64,000 nucleotides of DNA from Mycolicibacterium rhodesiae JS60 (lineage in GTDB: Bacteria; Actinomycetota; Actinomycetes; Mycobacteriales; Mycobacteriaceae): contig AGIQ01000012.1 of NCBI GenBank assembly GCA_000230935.2, positions 39,722-103,721 on the forward strand, written 5' to 3'. Both the position numbers and the translations under genes were made by a program. The notes under the pieces were generated by a model. It was given only the letters and a program-made list of their open reading frames with translations. It was not told the origin of the DNA and did not search any database. Of this stretch, positions 34,022 through 41,929 are shown piece after piece; within the stretch, counting starts at the first letter, position 1, and every line of letters starts with the position of its first letter.

Positions 34022-35194
34022 GTGACGTCCATTGGCCTGGGTATGCCGGCCCCGCCCGCACCCGTTCTGGCGCCACGCCGCCCGACCCGCCAGTTGATGG
34101 TGCGCGACGTCGGCGTCGGCAGCGACTACCCGATCTCGGTGCAGTCCATGTGCACCACCAAGACTCACGACGTCAACACCACGCTGCAGCAGATCGCCGA
34201 GCTGACCGCCGCCGGTTGCGACATCGTCCGGGTGGCCTGCCCGCGCCAGGAAGACGCCGACGCGCTGGCCGAAATCGCCAAGCACAGCAACATTCCGGTG
34301 ATCGCCGACATTCACTTCCAGCCCAAGTACATCTTCGCCGCGATCGACGCGGGCTGCGCGGCGGTGCGCGTCAACCCCGGCAACATCAAGGAATTCGACG
34401 GCCGGGTCGGTGAGGTCGCCAAGGCGGCCGGCGCGGCGGGCATCCCGATCCGCATCGGCGTCAACGCCGGCTCGCTGGACAAGCGGTTCCTGGAGAAGTA
34501 CGGCAAGGCCACCCCGGAGGCTCTCGTCGAGTCCGCGCTGTGGGAGGCCTCGCTGTTCGAGGAGCATGGGTTCGGCGACATCAAGATCAGCGTCAAGCAC
34601 AACGACCCGGTCGTGATGGTGGCCGCCTACGAGCAGCTGGCCGAAAAGTGTGACTACCCATTGCATCTCGGCGTGACCGAGGCGGGCCCGGCATTTCAGG
34701 GCACGATCAAGTCGGCCGTCGCGTTCGGTGCGCTGTTGTCACGGGGGATCGGTGACACCATCCGGGTCTCGCTGTCGGCCCCGCCCGTCGAAGAAGTCAA
34801 GGTGGGCACCCAGATCCTGGAGTCGCTGAACCTTCGGCCCCGCGGGCTGGAGATCGTGTCCTGCCCGTCGTGTGGGCGGGCCCAGGTCGACGTCTACACG
34901 TTGGCCAACGCGGTCTCGGCCGGTCTCGACGGGCTCGACGTGCCGCTGCGGGTTGCGGTGATGGGTTGCGTCGTGAACGGTCCGGGCGAGGCGCGTGAAG
35001 CCGATCTCGGGGTGGCCTCGGGCAACGGCAAGGGCCAGATCTTCGTCAAGGGTGAAGTCATCAAGACCGTGCCGGAGGCGCTGATCGTCGAGACGCTGAT
35101 CGAAGAGGCGATGCGACTTGCCTCCGAGATCGGCGACGCCCAGCGTGACAGCGGCACATCTGCCAGCGGTTCGCCGGTGGTGACCGTAAGCTGA
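34022..35194 (+). CDS. ispG: 4-hydroxy-3-methylbut-2-en-1-yl diphosphate synthase
   Basis: Late MEP-pathway [4Fe-4S] enzyme converting MEcPP to HMBPP. 390 residues; GTG start after TTTGGAGATGAAGAC. TIM barrel VQSMCTTKTHDV, and Fe-S ligands in EIVSCPSCGRAQVD and VMGCVVNGPGEARE with the Glu ligand. 19 bases after rip1. Terminator at 35201. Confidence 0.97.
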   Translation: MTSIGLGMPAPPAPVLAPRRPTRQLMVRDVGVGSDYPISVQSMCTTKTHDVNTTLQQIAELTAAGCDIVRVACPRQEDADALAEIAKHSNIPVIADIHFQPKYIFAAIDAGCAAVRVNPGNIKEFDGRVGEVAKAAGAAGIPIRIGVNAGSLDKRFLEKYGKATPEALVESALWEASLFEEHGFGDIKISVKHNDPVVMVAAYEQLAEKCDYPLHLGVTEAGPAFQGTIKSAVAFGALLSRGIGDTIRVSLSAPPVEEVKVGTQILESLNLRPRGLEIVSCPSCGRAQVDVYTLANAVSAGLDGLDVPLRVAVMGCVVNGPGEAREADLGVASGNGKGQIFVKGEVIKTVPEALIVETLIEEAMRLASEIGDAQRDSGTSASGSPVVTVS

Positions 35195-35200
35195 TGGCGT

Positions 35201-35217
35201 AACCCCGCAGGGGTTTT
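35201..35217 (+). terminator. Intrinsic terminator after ispG
   Basis: AACCCC-GCA-GGGGTT followed by TT: compact six-base-pair stem, three-base loop, short U-run. Seven bases after the ispG stop. Confidence 0.7.
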
Positions 35218-35242
35218 CAAGGCCTGCCAGAAAGAAACCGCC

Positions 35243-36097
35243 ATGTCGGCTCCGCCACTGTTTCGTCTGACCGACGAACGACGGGTGTCGGTGGTTCGCG
35301 ATGCCGCGGCGGCGGGCCGGGTGCTCGCCGACGATCCGGTCGGCTCCTGCATGGTGGCCGCGCGGGTCGCCGACCACGGTGTCGAGCCGCAGGCGATCGG
35401 CGGGGAGCTGTGGACGCGGCGGCGTGCTGAGGAATCGCTCTGCTACGCCGGGGCCAACCTCATCCCGCTGCGCGGCGCGCAGCTCGATCTGTACGCGTTC
35501 GCCGACAAAGCGATGAGCACGGCGCGGCGGTGTTCGTCTCTGGTCGGCCGGGCCGAACTGGTGCTGCCGATGTGGGACCGGCTGCAGCACGCATGGGGTC
35601 CGGCCCGCGATGTGCGCGACCACCAACCGCTGATGGCGCTCGGCGTGCCGCCGGCGTGCCGGATCGACCCGGCGGTGCGCCGGGTGCGGGTCGACGAGCT
35701 CGATGCCTATCTGGTGGCTGCCATCGACATGTTCATCGGTGAGGTCGGGATCGATCCGCGGATCGGTGACGGCGGTCGGGGATACCGGCGGCGCGTCGCC
35801 AGCCTGATCGCGGCGGGGCGGGCCTACGCCCGCTTCGAACAGGGCCAGGTGGTGTTCAAGGCCGAGGTCGGTTCGCAGTCCCCGGTTGTCGGCCAGATCC
35901 AGGGGGTCTGGGTGCATCCCGAGTGGCGCGGCCACGGACTCGGCACCGCGGGCACGGCTGCGGTGGCGGCCGCGGTGGTTGACGGCGGGCGGATCGCCAG
36001 CCTCTACGTCAACAGCTTCAACGCGGTCGCGCGGGCGGCCTACGCGCGGGTCGGCTTCGCCGAAGTCGGCATGTTCGCGACCGTGCTGCTCGACTGA
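35243..36097 (+). CDS. GNAT acetyltransferase with N-terminal DUF4081-like domain
   Basis: 284 residues. N-terminal half (about 1-130) is a mycobacterial domain seen with GNAT proteins; C-terminal half is a GNAT fold with acetyl-CoA motif IQGVWVHPEWRGHGLGTAG and SLYVNSFNAVARAAYARVGF. Substrate unknown. Position after ispG matches Rv2867c (from memory). Terminator at 35201 suggests its own promoter. Confidence 0.82.
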   Translation: MSAPPLFRLTDERRVSVVRDAAAAGRVLADDPVGSCMVAARVADHGVEPQAIGGELWTRRRAEESLCYAGANLIPLRGAQLDLYAFADKAMSTARRCSSLVGRAELVLPMWDRLQHAWGPARDVRDHQPLMALGVPPACRIDPAVRRVRVDELDAYLVAAIDMFIGEVGIDPRIGDGGRGYRRRVASLIAAGRAYARFEQGQVVFKAEVGSQSPVVGQIQGVWVHPEWRGHGLGTAGTAAVAAAVVDGGRIASLYVNSFNAVARAAYARVGFAEVGMFATVLLD

Positions 36098-36249
36098 GCG
36101 CCGAAGTCAATTTGCTCGATTACAGCCGAGTTATCTCCGCTTCCGCTTAATATCGCTGTAGCGCGCCGAAAGTCGCGTACTTGTCGAAAGTCCGTGGCGT
36201 GCCGGGGGTTTGCGACCGGCAATTCGCGGTATTGGGTCGGGGGGTCCAA

Positions 36250-37683
36250 ATGGGGTGGTCTCAATCTTCACGTCGGCTCGGTGTGGGTGCGCTGATGGCG
36301 CTTGGGTTCGGCGCCTCGATAACTGCGGGATGCGCTGTCGCCGCTGCTGACGCAGGGTCTGCGGCCGACGGCGCGTCGACATCCGGCGCGGCGCATTCGC
36401 GGCAATCCGTTGCCTCGACCCATGTTTCGGCCCGCTCGGCGCAGTCAGCACCAAACTTTGCTGCGAGCCGGGCCGCCAGGGGGCAACAGCCCAAATCGGT
36501 GGTCTCCGGCCGGCGCGCCACCTCGCCGCCGGCAGCCGTCGGCTCCAGCGGACGTCGGGTGGCTGCGCCGGCCACTCCCGAACCTGCCGCGGCGATCACG
36601 CCGGCCCGATCATCGGATGGTGCGTCTGCCGCCAAAAGTCCTTCAGCACTTGCTAATCCGCTCGGGTTTCTGAATTCGATCGCCCGCAAGATCCAAGTCA
36701 CGTTCTTCAATCGGACACCGACGCTCACCTATGACGGGTCCGATAACGTCATCCACGACGACGGCACCATCACCGGGCAGGTGGTCGGCGACGATCCCGA
36801 CGGTGACGCGCTCAAGTACTCTGTGAGCACTGCGGCCAAGGGGACCGTGACGATCGACGGCAGCGGGAAATTCACGTTCACCCCAGGCGACGGTTTCGTC
36901 CCCGCGACCGGCGACATCTTCACCGCGACCGTCAGCGACGCCACCGCCGGGCAATTCCATGGGCTGATGGGCTTGCTGGTCCCCGGCTGGGGGTCGACCG
37001 CGAAGCTCACCGCGAAGGTGCTCGGAGCGGTCCTGCCGCCCGGCGACCCGGGCGGCGTCGGGGCCTGGGGGACGCCATCGCGAACCGCGTACTTCACCGA
37101 CTGGTCGGTGCTGTCGGATTGGTGGATCTACGAGGGCCGGACCCAGCACGGTAACCGGACGGCGAACCAGATATCGTTCGCCGACGGCATCATGACCCTC
37201 AACGGCGACGCTGCCGGCAACGACGCCGGCATCGCGTGGGGGCCGGGCCAGAAGTACGGCGCGTGGGAGGTCCGGGTCAAGATTCCGGCCGGCGCGCCCA
37301 ATTACGATCCGGTGCTGCTGCTGTGGCCGGACGCCGAAAACTGGCCCACCGGTGGCGAAATCGACTTCATGGAGATCTGGGGCGACGGGTCCCGGCAGGC
37401 GGTCAATTCGGTGTTGCATTACGGGTCGACCAACCAGCAGGCCGGCGCAACCAAGGTCGTCGACGCCACCCAATGGCATACCTACGCGGTGAGTTGGACG
37501 CCGACTCAGATCACCACCTACGTCGATGGCACGCCGATCTTCACCACCACCGACACCGCGACTTTCCCGCCGGGGCCGATGCATCTGGCGATCCAACTTG
37601 ACATGCTGGGTCCCGACATTTCCGCTGGCGCGCAGATGCACGTTGCGTGGGTCAAGGAGTATTCGTACGACTCGTTCACCTGA
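36250..37683 (+). CDS. Secreted GH16 glycoside hydrolase with Ig-like domain
   Basis: 477 residues. N-terminal signal (about 1-32, ALMALGFGASITAGC core), then a Ser/Ala-rich linker (35-135), a cadherin/VCBS-like beta domain (about 155-235; DDPDGDALKYSV is typical), and a GH16 domain (about 275-475). The GH16 active site is GGEIDFMEIWG with nucleophile Glu370, Asp372 and acid/base Glu375. GH16 enzymes cut beta-1,3/1,4-glucans or related polymers. ATG 36250 preceded by GGGGGG. The 152-base gap before it has an AT-rich TAATAT (36148-36153) as a -10 candidate. Stand-alone gene. Confidence 0.85.
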   Translation: MGWSQSSRRLGVGALMALGFGASITAGCAVAAADAGSAADGASTSGAAHSRQSVASTHVSARSAQSAPNFAASRAARGQQPKSVVSGRRATSPPAAVGSSGRRVAAPATPEPAAAITPARSSDGASAAKSPSALANPLGFLNSIARKIQVTFFNRTPTLTYDGSDNVIHDDGTITGQVVGDDPDGDALKYSVSTAAKGTVTIDGSGKFTFTPGDGFVPATGDIFTATVSDATAGQFHGLMGLLVPGWGSTAKLTAKVLGAVLPPGDPGGVGAWGTPSRTAYFTDWSVLSDWWIYEGRTQHGNRTANQISFADGIMTLNGDAAGNDAGIAWGPGQKYGAWEVRVKIPAGAPNYDPVLLLWPDAENWPTGGEIDFMEIWGDGSRQAVNSVLHYGSTNQQAGATKVVDATQWHTYAVSWTPTQITTYVDGTPIFTTTDTATFPPGPMHLAIQLDMLGPDISAGAQMHVAWVKEYSYDSFT

Positions 37684-37765
37684 CGGCTGACGCGTCTCGA
37701 CTGGGCGGCCGGCCGCCGGTGTGTTGGCGCCGGATTCCGGTCACGGGCTCATAACATTTGTCCCA

Positions 37766-39589
37766 ATGGTTACTTGCACCCCACGGGCAACACAAGTCAC
37801 AGGAATTGTCGCCATTCTCGCCGTGGTGGCGGCCTCTGCCACGCTGTCGGCGTGCACTCCGCGCCCCGACGGCCCAGGCCCGGCCGCCGAGAAGTTCTTC
37901 GCCGACCTCACCAAGGGCGACACCGCCGCCGCGGCGCAACTGTCCGACCGGCCTGCCGACGTCCAGGCCGCTCTCAACGAGGCGTGGGCCGGCCTGCAGG
38001 CCACCCACCTCGACGCGCAGGTCCTCGGCTCGCGCTACACCGAGGACACTGGCAGCGTGAACTACCGCTTCACCTGGAAACTGCCCAAGAAGCGGACGTG
38101 GACCTACGACGGCGTGCTGCAGATGATCCGCGACGAGGGCACCTGGCGGGTGCGCTGGACGCCTGCCGGATTGCACCCCAAACTCGGTGAGCACCAGCAC
38201 TTTACGTTGCGCTCCGACCCCCCGCGGCGGGCGTCGGTCAACGAGCTCGGCGGCACCGACGTGCTGGCGCCGGCCAACCTGTATCGCTACCAGCTCGATG
38301 CCGCCAAGGCCGGAAGCCAGCTGATGTCGACCTCGCGCGTGGTCGCCGATCAGCTGCGCCAATTCGACAACACTCTCGACCCGCAACGCCTGGCCGAGCA
38401 GGCCAGCTCGTCGAGCAAGCCGCTGGAGCTCGTCACGCTACGGCCGTCCGATCACGACAAGGTCGGGCAGGCGCTGGACGCTCTGCCCGGCGTGATCGTC
38501 ACGCCGCAGGCCGACCTGCTGCCCACCGATGACCGCTTCGCCCCGGCGGTGATCAGCCAGGTGAAGAAGGCGGTGATCGACGAGCTCGACGGCCAGGCCG
38601 GCTGGCGGGTGGTCAGCGTGAACCAGAACGGCAACGACGTCGACGTGCTGCAGGAGGTACCGCCCACGCCGGCACCGTCGATCTCGATCACGCTGGACCG
38701 CTCGGTGCAGAACGCCGCCCAGCACGCCGTCGACACCCAGGGCCGCAAGGCCATGATGGTCGTCATCAAGCCGTCGACCGGCGAGATCCTGGCGGTAGCC
38801 CAGAATGCGGCCGCCGACGCCGACGGACCCGCGGCGACCACCGGTCTCTACCCGCCCGGCTCGACGTTCAAGATCGTCACCGCGGGTGCGGCCATCGACC
38901 GCAACATGGCCACCCCGAACACCCTGCTGGGCTGCCCGGGTGAGATCGACATCGGCCACCGAACGGTCCCGAACTACAACAAGTTCGACCTGGGTACGGT
39001 CCCGATGTCGAAGGCGTTCGCGAATTCGTGCAACACCACCTTCGCCGAGCTGGCCAGCCGGATGCCGCCGACCGCGCTGACGGTCGCTGCTTCCCAGTAC
39101 GGCATCGGCCCGGACTACACGATCGACGGACTGACGACGTTGACCGGCACAGTGCCGCCGACCGTGAACCTGGCCGAACGCACCGAGGACGGCTTCGGCC
39201 AGGGCAAGGTTCTGGTCACCCCGTTCGGGATGGCGCTGGCCGCGGCGACGGTTGCGGCCGGCAAGACCCCGAGCCCGCATCTGATCGTGGGCAGCCAGAC
39301 CGCCGAGACCGGTGATCATCCGCCGATCACGCAGGCCATGATCGAGGGATTGCGGCCGATGATGCGGCAGGTCGTCACCAACGGCACCGCCAAGGACATC
39401 AGCGACGCCGGCGATGTGCGCGGCAAGACCGGTGAGGCCGAATTCGAGGGCGGCTCGCACGCTTGGTTCGCCGGTTATCGCGGTGACCTGGCGTTCGCGG
39501 CGCTGATCGTGGGCGGCGGCAGTTCGGAATACGCGGTGCGGATGGTCAAGATGATGTTCAGCGAGCTGCCGACCGACTATCTCGCCTGA
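37766..39589 (+). CDS. Lipoprotein class B penicillin-binding protein
   Basis: 607 residues. Lipobox ATLSAC with Cys30; NTF2-like MecA-N domain (about 33-150); dimerisation region; transpeptidase domain (about 305-600). Active-site set: Ser366-TFK (PPGSTFKIV), Ser421-Cys-Asn423, Lys554-Thr-Gly. It crosslinks peptidoglycan; the layout and position match Rv2864c (from memory). Lipid anchor instead of TM helix is a known mycobacterial feature. ATG 37766 chosen for the signal peptide. Confidence 0.92.
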   Translation: MVTCTPRATQVTGIVAILAVVAASATLSACTPRPDGPGPAAEKFFADLTKGDTAAAAQLSDRPADVQAALNEAWAGLQATHLDAQVLGSRYTEDTGSVNYRFTWKLPKKRTWTYDGVLQMIRDEGTWRVRWTPAGLHPKLGEHQHFTLRSDPPRRASVNELGGTDVLAPANLYRYQLDAAKAGSQLMSTSRVVADQLRQFDNTLDPQRLAEQASSSSKPLELVTLRPSDHDKVGQALDALPGVIVTPQADLLPTDDRFAPAVISQVKKAVIDELDGQAGWRVVSVNQNGNDVDVLQEVPPTPAPSISITLDRSVQNAAQHAVDTQGRKAMMVVIKPSTGEILAVAQNAAADADGPAATTGLYPPGSTFKIVTAGAAIDRNMATPNTLLGCPGEIDIGHRTVPNYNKFDLGTVPMSKAFANSCNTTFAELASRMPPTALTVAASQYGIGPDYTIDGLTTLTGTVPPTVNLAERTEDGFGQGKVLVTPFGMALAAATVAAGKTPSPHLIVGSQTAETGDHPPITQAMIEGLRPMMRQVVTNGTAKDISDAGDVRGKTGEAEFEGGSHAWFAGYRGDLAFAALIVGGGSSEYAVRMVKMMFSELPTDYLA

Positions 39590-39603
39590 GCAGCGCCTAC
39601 TGG

Positions 39604-39618
39604 ACGCAACCGTTGCGT
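39604..39618 (+). terminator. Small hairpin after the PBP gene
   Basis: ACGCAA-CCG-TTGCGT, 15 bases after the stop, followed by TAAATCTT. Weak stem; terminator role plausible only. Confidence 0.3.
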
Positions 39619-39651
39619 TAAATCTTCGGCGCGCCCATACCCATCGCCATC

Positions 39652-39683
39652 GGCTCCTCGGATGATGGTGAATATCCGGAGCC
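39652..39683. other. Imperfect hairpin in the PBP-Rieske gap
   Basis: GGCTCC (39652-39657) pairs with GGAGCC (39678-39683) and GGAT (39660-39663) with ATCC (39674-39677). Could be a terminator for convergent transcripts or part of the leader of the 54-residue ORF. Role not known. Confidence 0.25.
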
Positions 39684-39737
39684 GACGATGTCTCGCGAAG
39701 CAGGGGAGAAACGCGACGGATGGTGGGGGCGGGGCTC

Positions 39738-39902
39738 ATGACAGTGGATTGGACTCGGCGACGCTGGATCAGATTCCGGCGGCGACTCAGATACGAGGCT
39801 CGCTACGGCGGGGAGATTCACCCGATCGCCAAATTTGTGCTTGTCGCCCTGATCGCCGCGGCCACACTGGCTTTGGCCTTGTACACGTTGAAAGTCACGT
39901 GA
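39738..39902 (+). CDS. Possible 54-residue single-TM protein
   Basis: Starts MTVDWTRRRWIRFRRRLRYE, so a strongly basic cytoplasmic start, then one TM helix (IAKFVLVALIAAATLALALY) and a short end. A GGGGGCGGGG run is 4-13 bases before the ATG. Positive-inside topology and lack of a competing frame make it a credible small gene; no family recognised. Ends 42 bases before the convergent Rieske gene. Confidence 0.45.
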   Translation: MTVDWTRRRWIRFRRRLRYEARYGGEIHPIAKFVLVALIAAATLALALYTLKVT

Positions 39903-39944
39903 CCGCGCTCGATTACCAAGTAGGGGCGGCGGCGTGGTTTTGAA

Positions 39945-40334
39945 TCAGCCCGCGACGACCTCGCCGCCCTGAACCTTCACCGCGACCGGAGTCAGCGGCG
40001 TCACGGCGGGCCCGCGCAGCACCGCGCCGTCGAGCCCGAATTGGCTGCCGTGACACGGGCAGTTGAGCGTGCCGTCGGTGACCGAGGGCAGCTTGCAGCC
40101 GGCATGGGTGCAGCGGGCGACGAAACCCTGGAACATCCCCGGCTTGACCTGGGTGATCACGGTGTCGCCGATGACCTTGCCCGAACCGACGGGGATATCG
40201 GCGGTGGCGGCCAGCACCTCACCCGGAGCTGTCGTCGTCGGCGACGCGGTGAGCTCGCCGGGATTGGTGTTGCAGGCGGCGATCGGCGCGACGGCGGCTC
40301 CGATCAAGACGGTCCGGCGCGGCAGATCGAACAT
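39945..40334 (-). CDS. Rieske-type [2Fe-2S] lipoprotein
   Basis: 129 residues. RR-containing signal (FDLPRRTVLIGAAVAP) ending in a lipobox IAAC with Cys21, suggesting Tat export and lipid anchoring. Rieske motifs CTHAGC (Cys75, His77) and CPCHGSQF (Cys92, His95) with disulfide Cys80/Cys94 complete. Such short Rieske proteins act as electron carriers outside the bc1 complex; the partner is not visible. The symbol is left empty. Confidence 0.9.
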   Translation of the reverse strand: MFDLPRRTVLIGAAVAPIAACNTNPGELTASPTTTAPGEVLAATADIPVGSGKVIGDTVITQVKPGMFQGFVARCTHAGCKLPSVTDGTLNCPCHGSQFGLDGAVLRGPAVTPLTPVAVKVQGGEVVAG

Positions 40335-40403
40335 CGCCCCAGGCTAACCGACGGTTGCCGAGATGGGCGTTTGGCCAGGGCGAACAGGTACCGTGGAGTG
40401 GCT

Positions 40404-40979
40404 ATGACCGGATTCGACAACACCCCTGCGCTGCGGGTCTCCGATGCCGACCGCAACGGGACGCTGCGGCGGCTGCACAACGCCGTCGCGTTGGGGCTGA
40501 TCGATATCGGCGAGTTCGAGGAGCGTTCGGCGCAGGTGTCGGCGGCCCGGATGCACGCCGACCTCGAGGTCCTGGTCGACGACCTCCCCGGTCCCGGCGC
40601 CATCGTCACCTCGGCCGCCGACCGGGTCGAACTGCGCGGCTGGATGGGCTCACTGAAACGGCAGGGGGAGTGGACGGTGCCGACCCGGCTGGCGCTGGTG
40701 CGCCGGATGGGCTCGGTCGACCTCGACCTGACCAACGCCCGATTCGCCGGGCCCGTCGTCGTCATCGAACTCGACATGGTGCGCGGCTCGGTGGACCTGC
40801 GGCTGCCTCCCGGCGCGAGCGCCTCCATCGACGACATCACCGTCTACGCCGGCAGCGCCCGCGACCGCCGCAAGGACGCACCGGCCGAGGGCACCCCACA
40901 CGTCGTGCTCACCGGTCGGGTGGTCATGGGTTCGGTCAACGTCCGCGGTCCCAAGCGACCGCTGCTGCGTCGCCATTAG
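40404..40979 (+). CDS. DUF1707 and LiaF-like domain protein
   Basis: 191 residues. N-terminal DUF1707 (LRVSDADRNGTLRRLHNAVA, LGLIDIGEFEERSAQVSAAR), C-terminal beta-rich DUF2154/LiaF-like part with G-S-V-D/N repeats (RRMGSVDLDL, MVRGSVDLRL, VVMGSVNVRG). Cytoplasmic; in actinobacteria often linked to envelope stress signalling, function unproven. ATG 40404 follows GGAG. 10 bases before map. Confidence 0.82.
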   Translation: MTGFDNTPALRVSDADRNGTLRRLHNAVALGLIDIGEFEERSAQVSAARMHADLEVLVDDLPGPGAIVTSAADRVELRGWMGSLKRQGEWTVPTRLALVRRMGSVDLDLTNARFAGPVVVIELDMVRGSVDLRLPPGASASIDDITVYAGSARDRRKDAPAEGTPHVVLTGRVVMGSVNVRGPKRPLLRRH

Positions 40980-40989
40980 GCTGGCCTCC

Positions 40990-41850
40990 ATGCCCGTACG
41001 CACTGCACTCCGTCCCGGAGTGGTTTCCCCCGAGCTGCCGGTTCCCCAGGCCATCGAGCGCCCTGAATACGTCGGCAAGTCGACGGTCGCCGAAGGCAGC
41101 GAGCCGTGGGTCCAGACCCCCGAAGTCATCGAGAAAATGCGCATCGCGGGGCGGATCGCCGCCGGGGCGCTGGCCGAGGCGGGGAAGGCGGTCGCGCCCG
41201 GGGTGACCACCGACGAGCTCGACCGGATCGCCCACAACTACATGATCGATCACGGCGCGTACCCCTCGACGTTGTACTACAAGGGATTTCCGAAGTCCTG
41301 TTGCACCTCGCTCAACGAGATCATCTGCCACGGCATCCCGGACTCGACGGTGGTGGAGGACGGCGACATCGTCAACATCGACGTGACCGCTTACATCAAC
41401 GGCGTGCATGGCGACACCAACGCCACGTTCCTGGCCGGTGACGTCAGCGAGGAGCACCGCTTGCTCGTCGAGCGCACCCACGAGGCGACGATGCGAGCCA
41501 TCAAGGCCGTCAAGCCCGGCCGCGCCCTGTCGGTGGTCGGGCGGGTGATCGAGGCGTATGCAAACCGGTTCGGCTACAACGTGGTTCGCGATTTCACCGG
41601 TCACGGTATCGGTACCACGTTCCACAACGGGCTGGTCGTGCTGCACTACGACCAGCCCGAGGTCGAGACCGTGCTGGAGCCGGGGATGACGTTCACCATC
41701 GAACCGATGATCAACCTCGGTGCGCTGGACTACGAAATCTGGGACGACGGCTGGACGGTGGCCACCAAGGACCGCAAGTGGACCGCGCAGTTCGAGCACA
41801 CCCTTGTCGTGACCGAGGACGGCGCGGAAATCCTGACTCTGGCGCCGTGA
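40990..41850 (+). CDS. map: Methionine aminopeptidase type I
   Basis: Removes N-terminal Met. 286 residues, with the ~40-residue Pro-containing N-terminal extension typical of mycobacterial MapB/Map1c (LRPGVVSPELPVP). Metal ligands: Asp in NIDVTAYING and HGDTNATF, His in GHGIGTTFH, Glu in FTIEPMI, Glu in QFEHTL. Upstream coupled with the DUF1707 gene. Confidence 0.96.
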   Translation: MPVRTALRPGVVSPELPVPQAIERPEYVGKSTVAEGSEPWVQTPEVIEKMRIAGRIAAGALAEAGKAVAPGVTTDELDRIAHNYMIDHGAYPSTLYYKGFPKSCCTSLNEIICHGIPDSTVVEDGDIVNIDVTAYINGVHGDTNATFLAGDVSEEHRLLVERTHEATMRAIKAVKPGRALSVVGRVIEAYANRFGYNVVRDFTGHGIGTTFHNGLVVLHYDQPEVETVLEPGMTFTIEPMINLGALDYEIWDDGWTVATKDRKWTAQFEHTLVVTEDGAEILTLAP

Positions 41851-41859
41851 CCGTCCTTC

Positions 41860-41921
41860 CGCGAGCAGACGGGAAAGCCCCCGACACGCCGCTATTTCGG
41901 GCACGTTTGTGTCTGCTCGCG
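41860..41921. repeat. Intergenic element with 11-bp inverted ends
   Basis: CGCGAGCAGAC (41860-41870) and GTCTGCTCGCG (41911-41921) are perfect inverted ends around a 40-base GC-rich centre. GCGAGCAGAC-type sequences recur between genes in mycobacteria (from memory). It lies between map and cobQ, overlaps the possible upstream GTG start and ends close to the cobQ ribosome site. Confidence 0.5.
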
Positions 41922-41929
41922 AGAAGAAC

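Noticed and set aside
41851..41929. Cobalamin riboswitch before cobQ
   Set aside because: Only the inverted repeat is present; no B12-box-like sequence is seen and the gap is too short.
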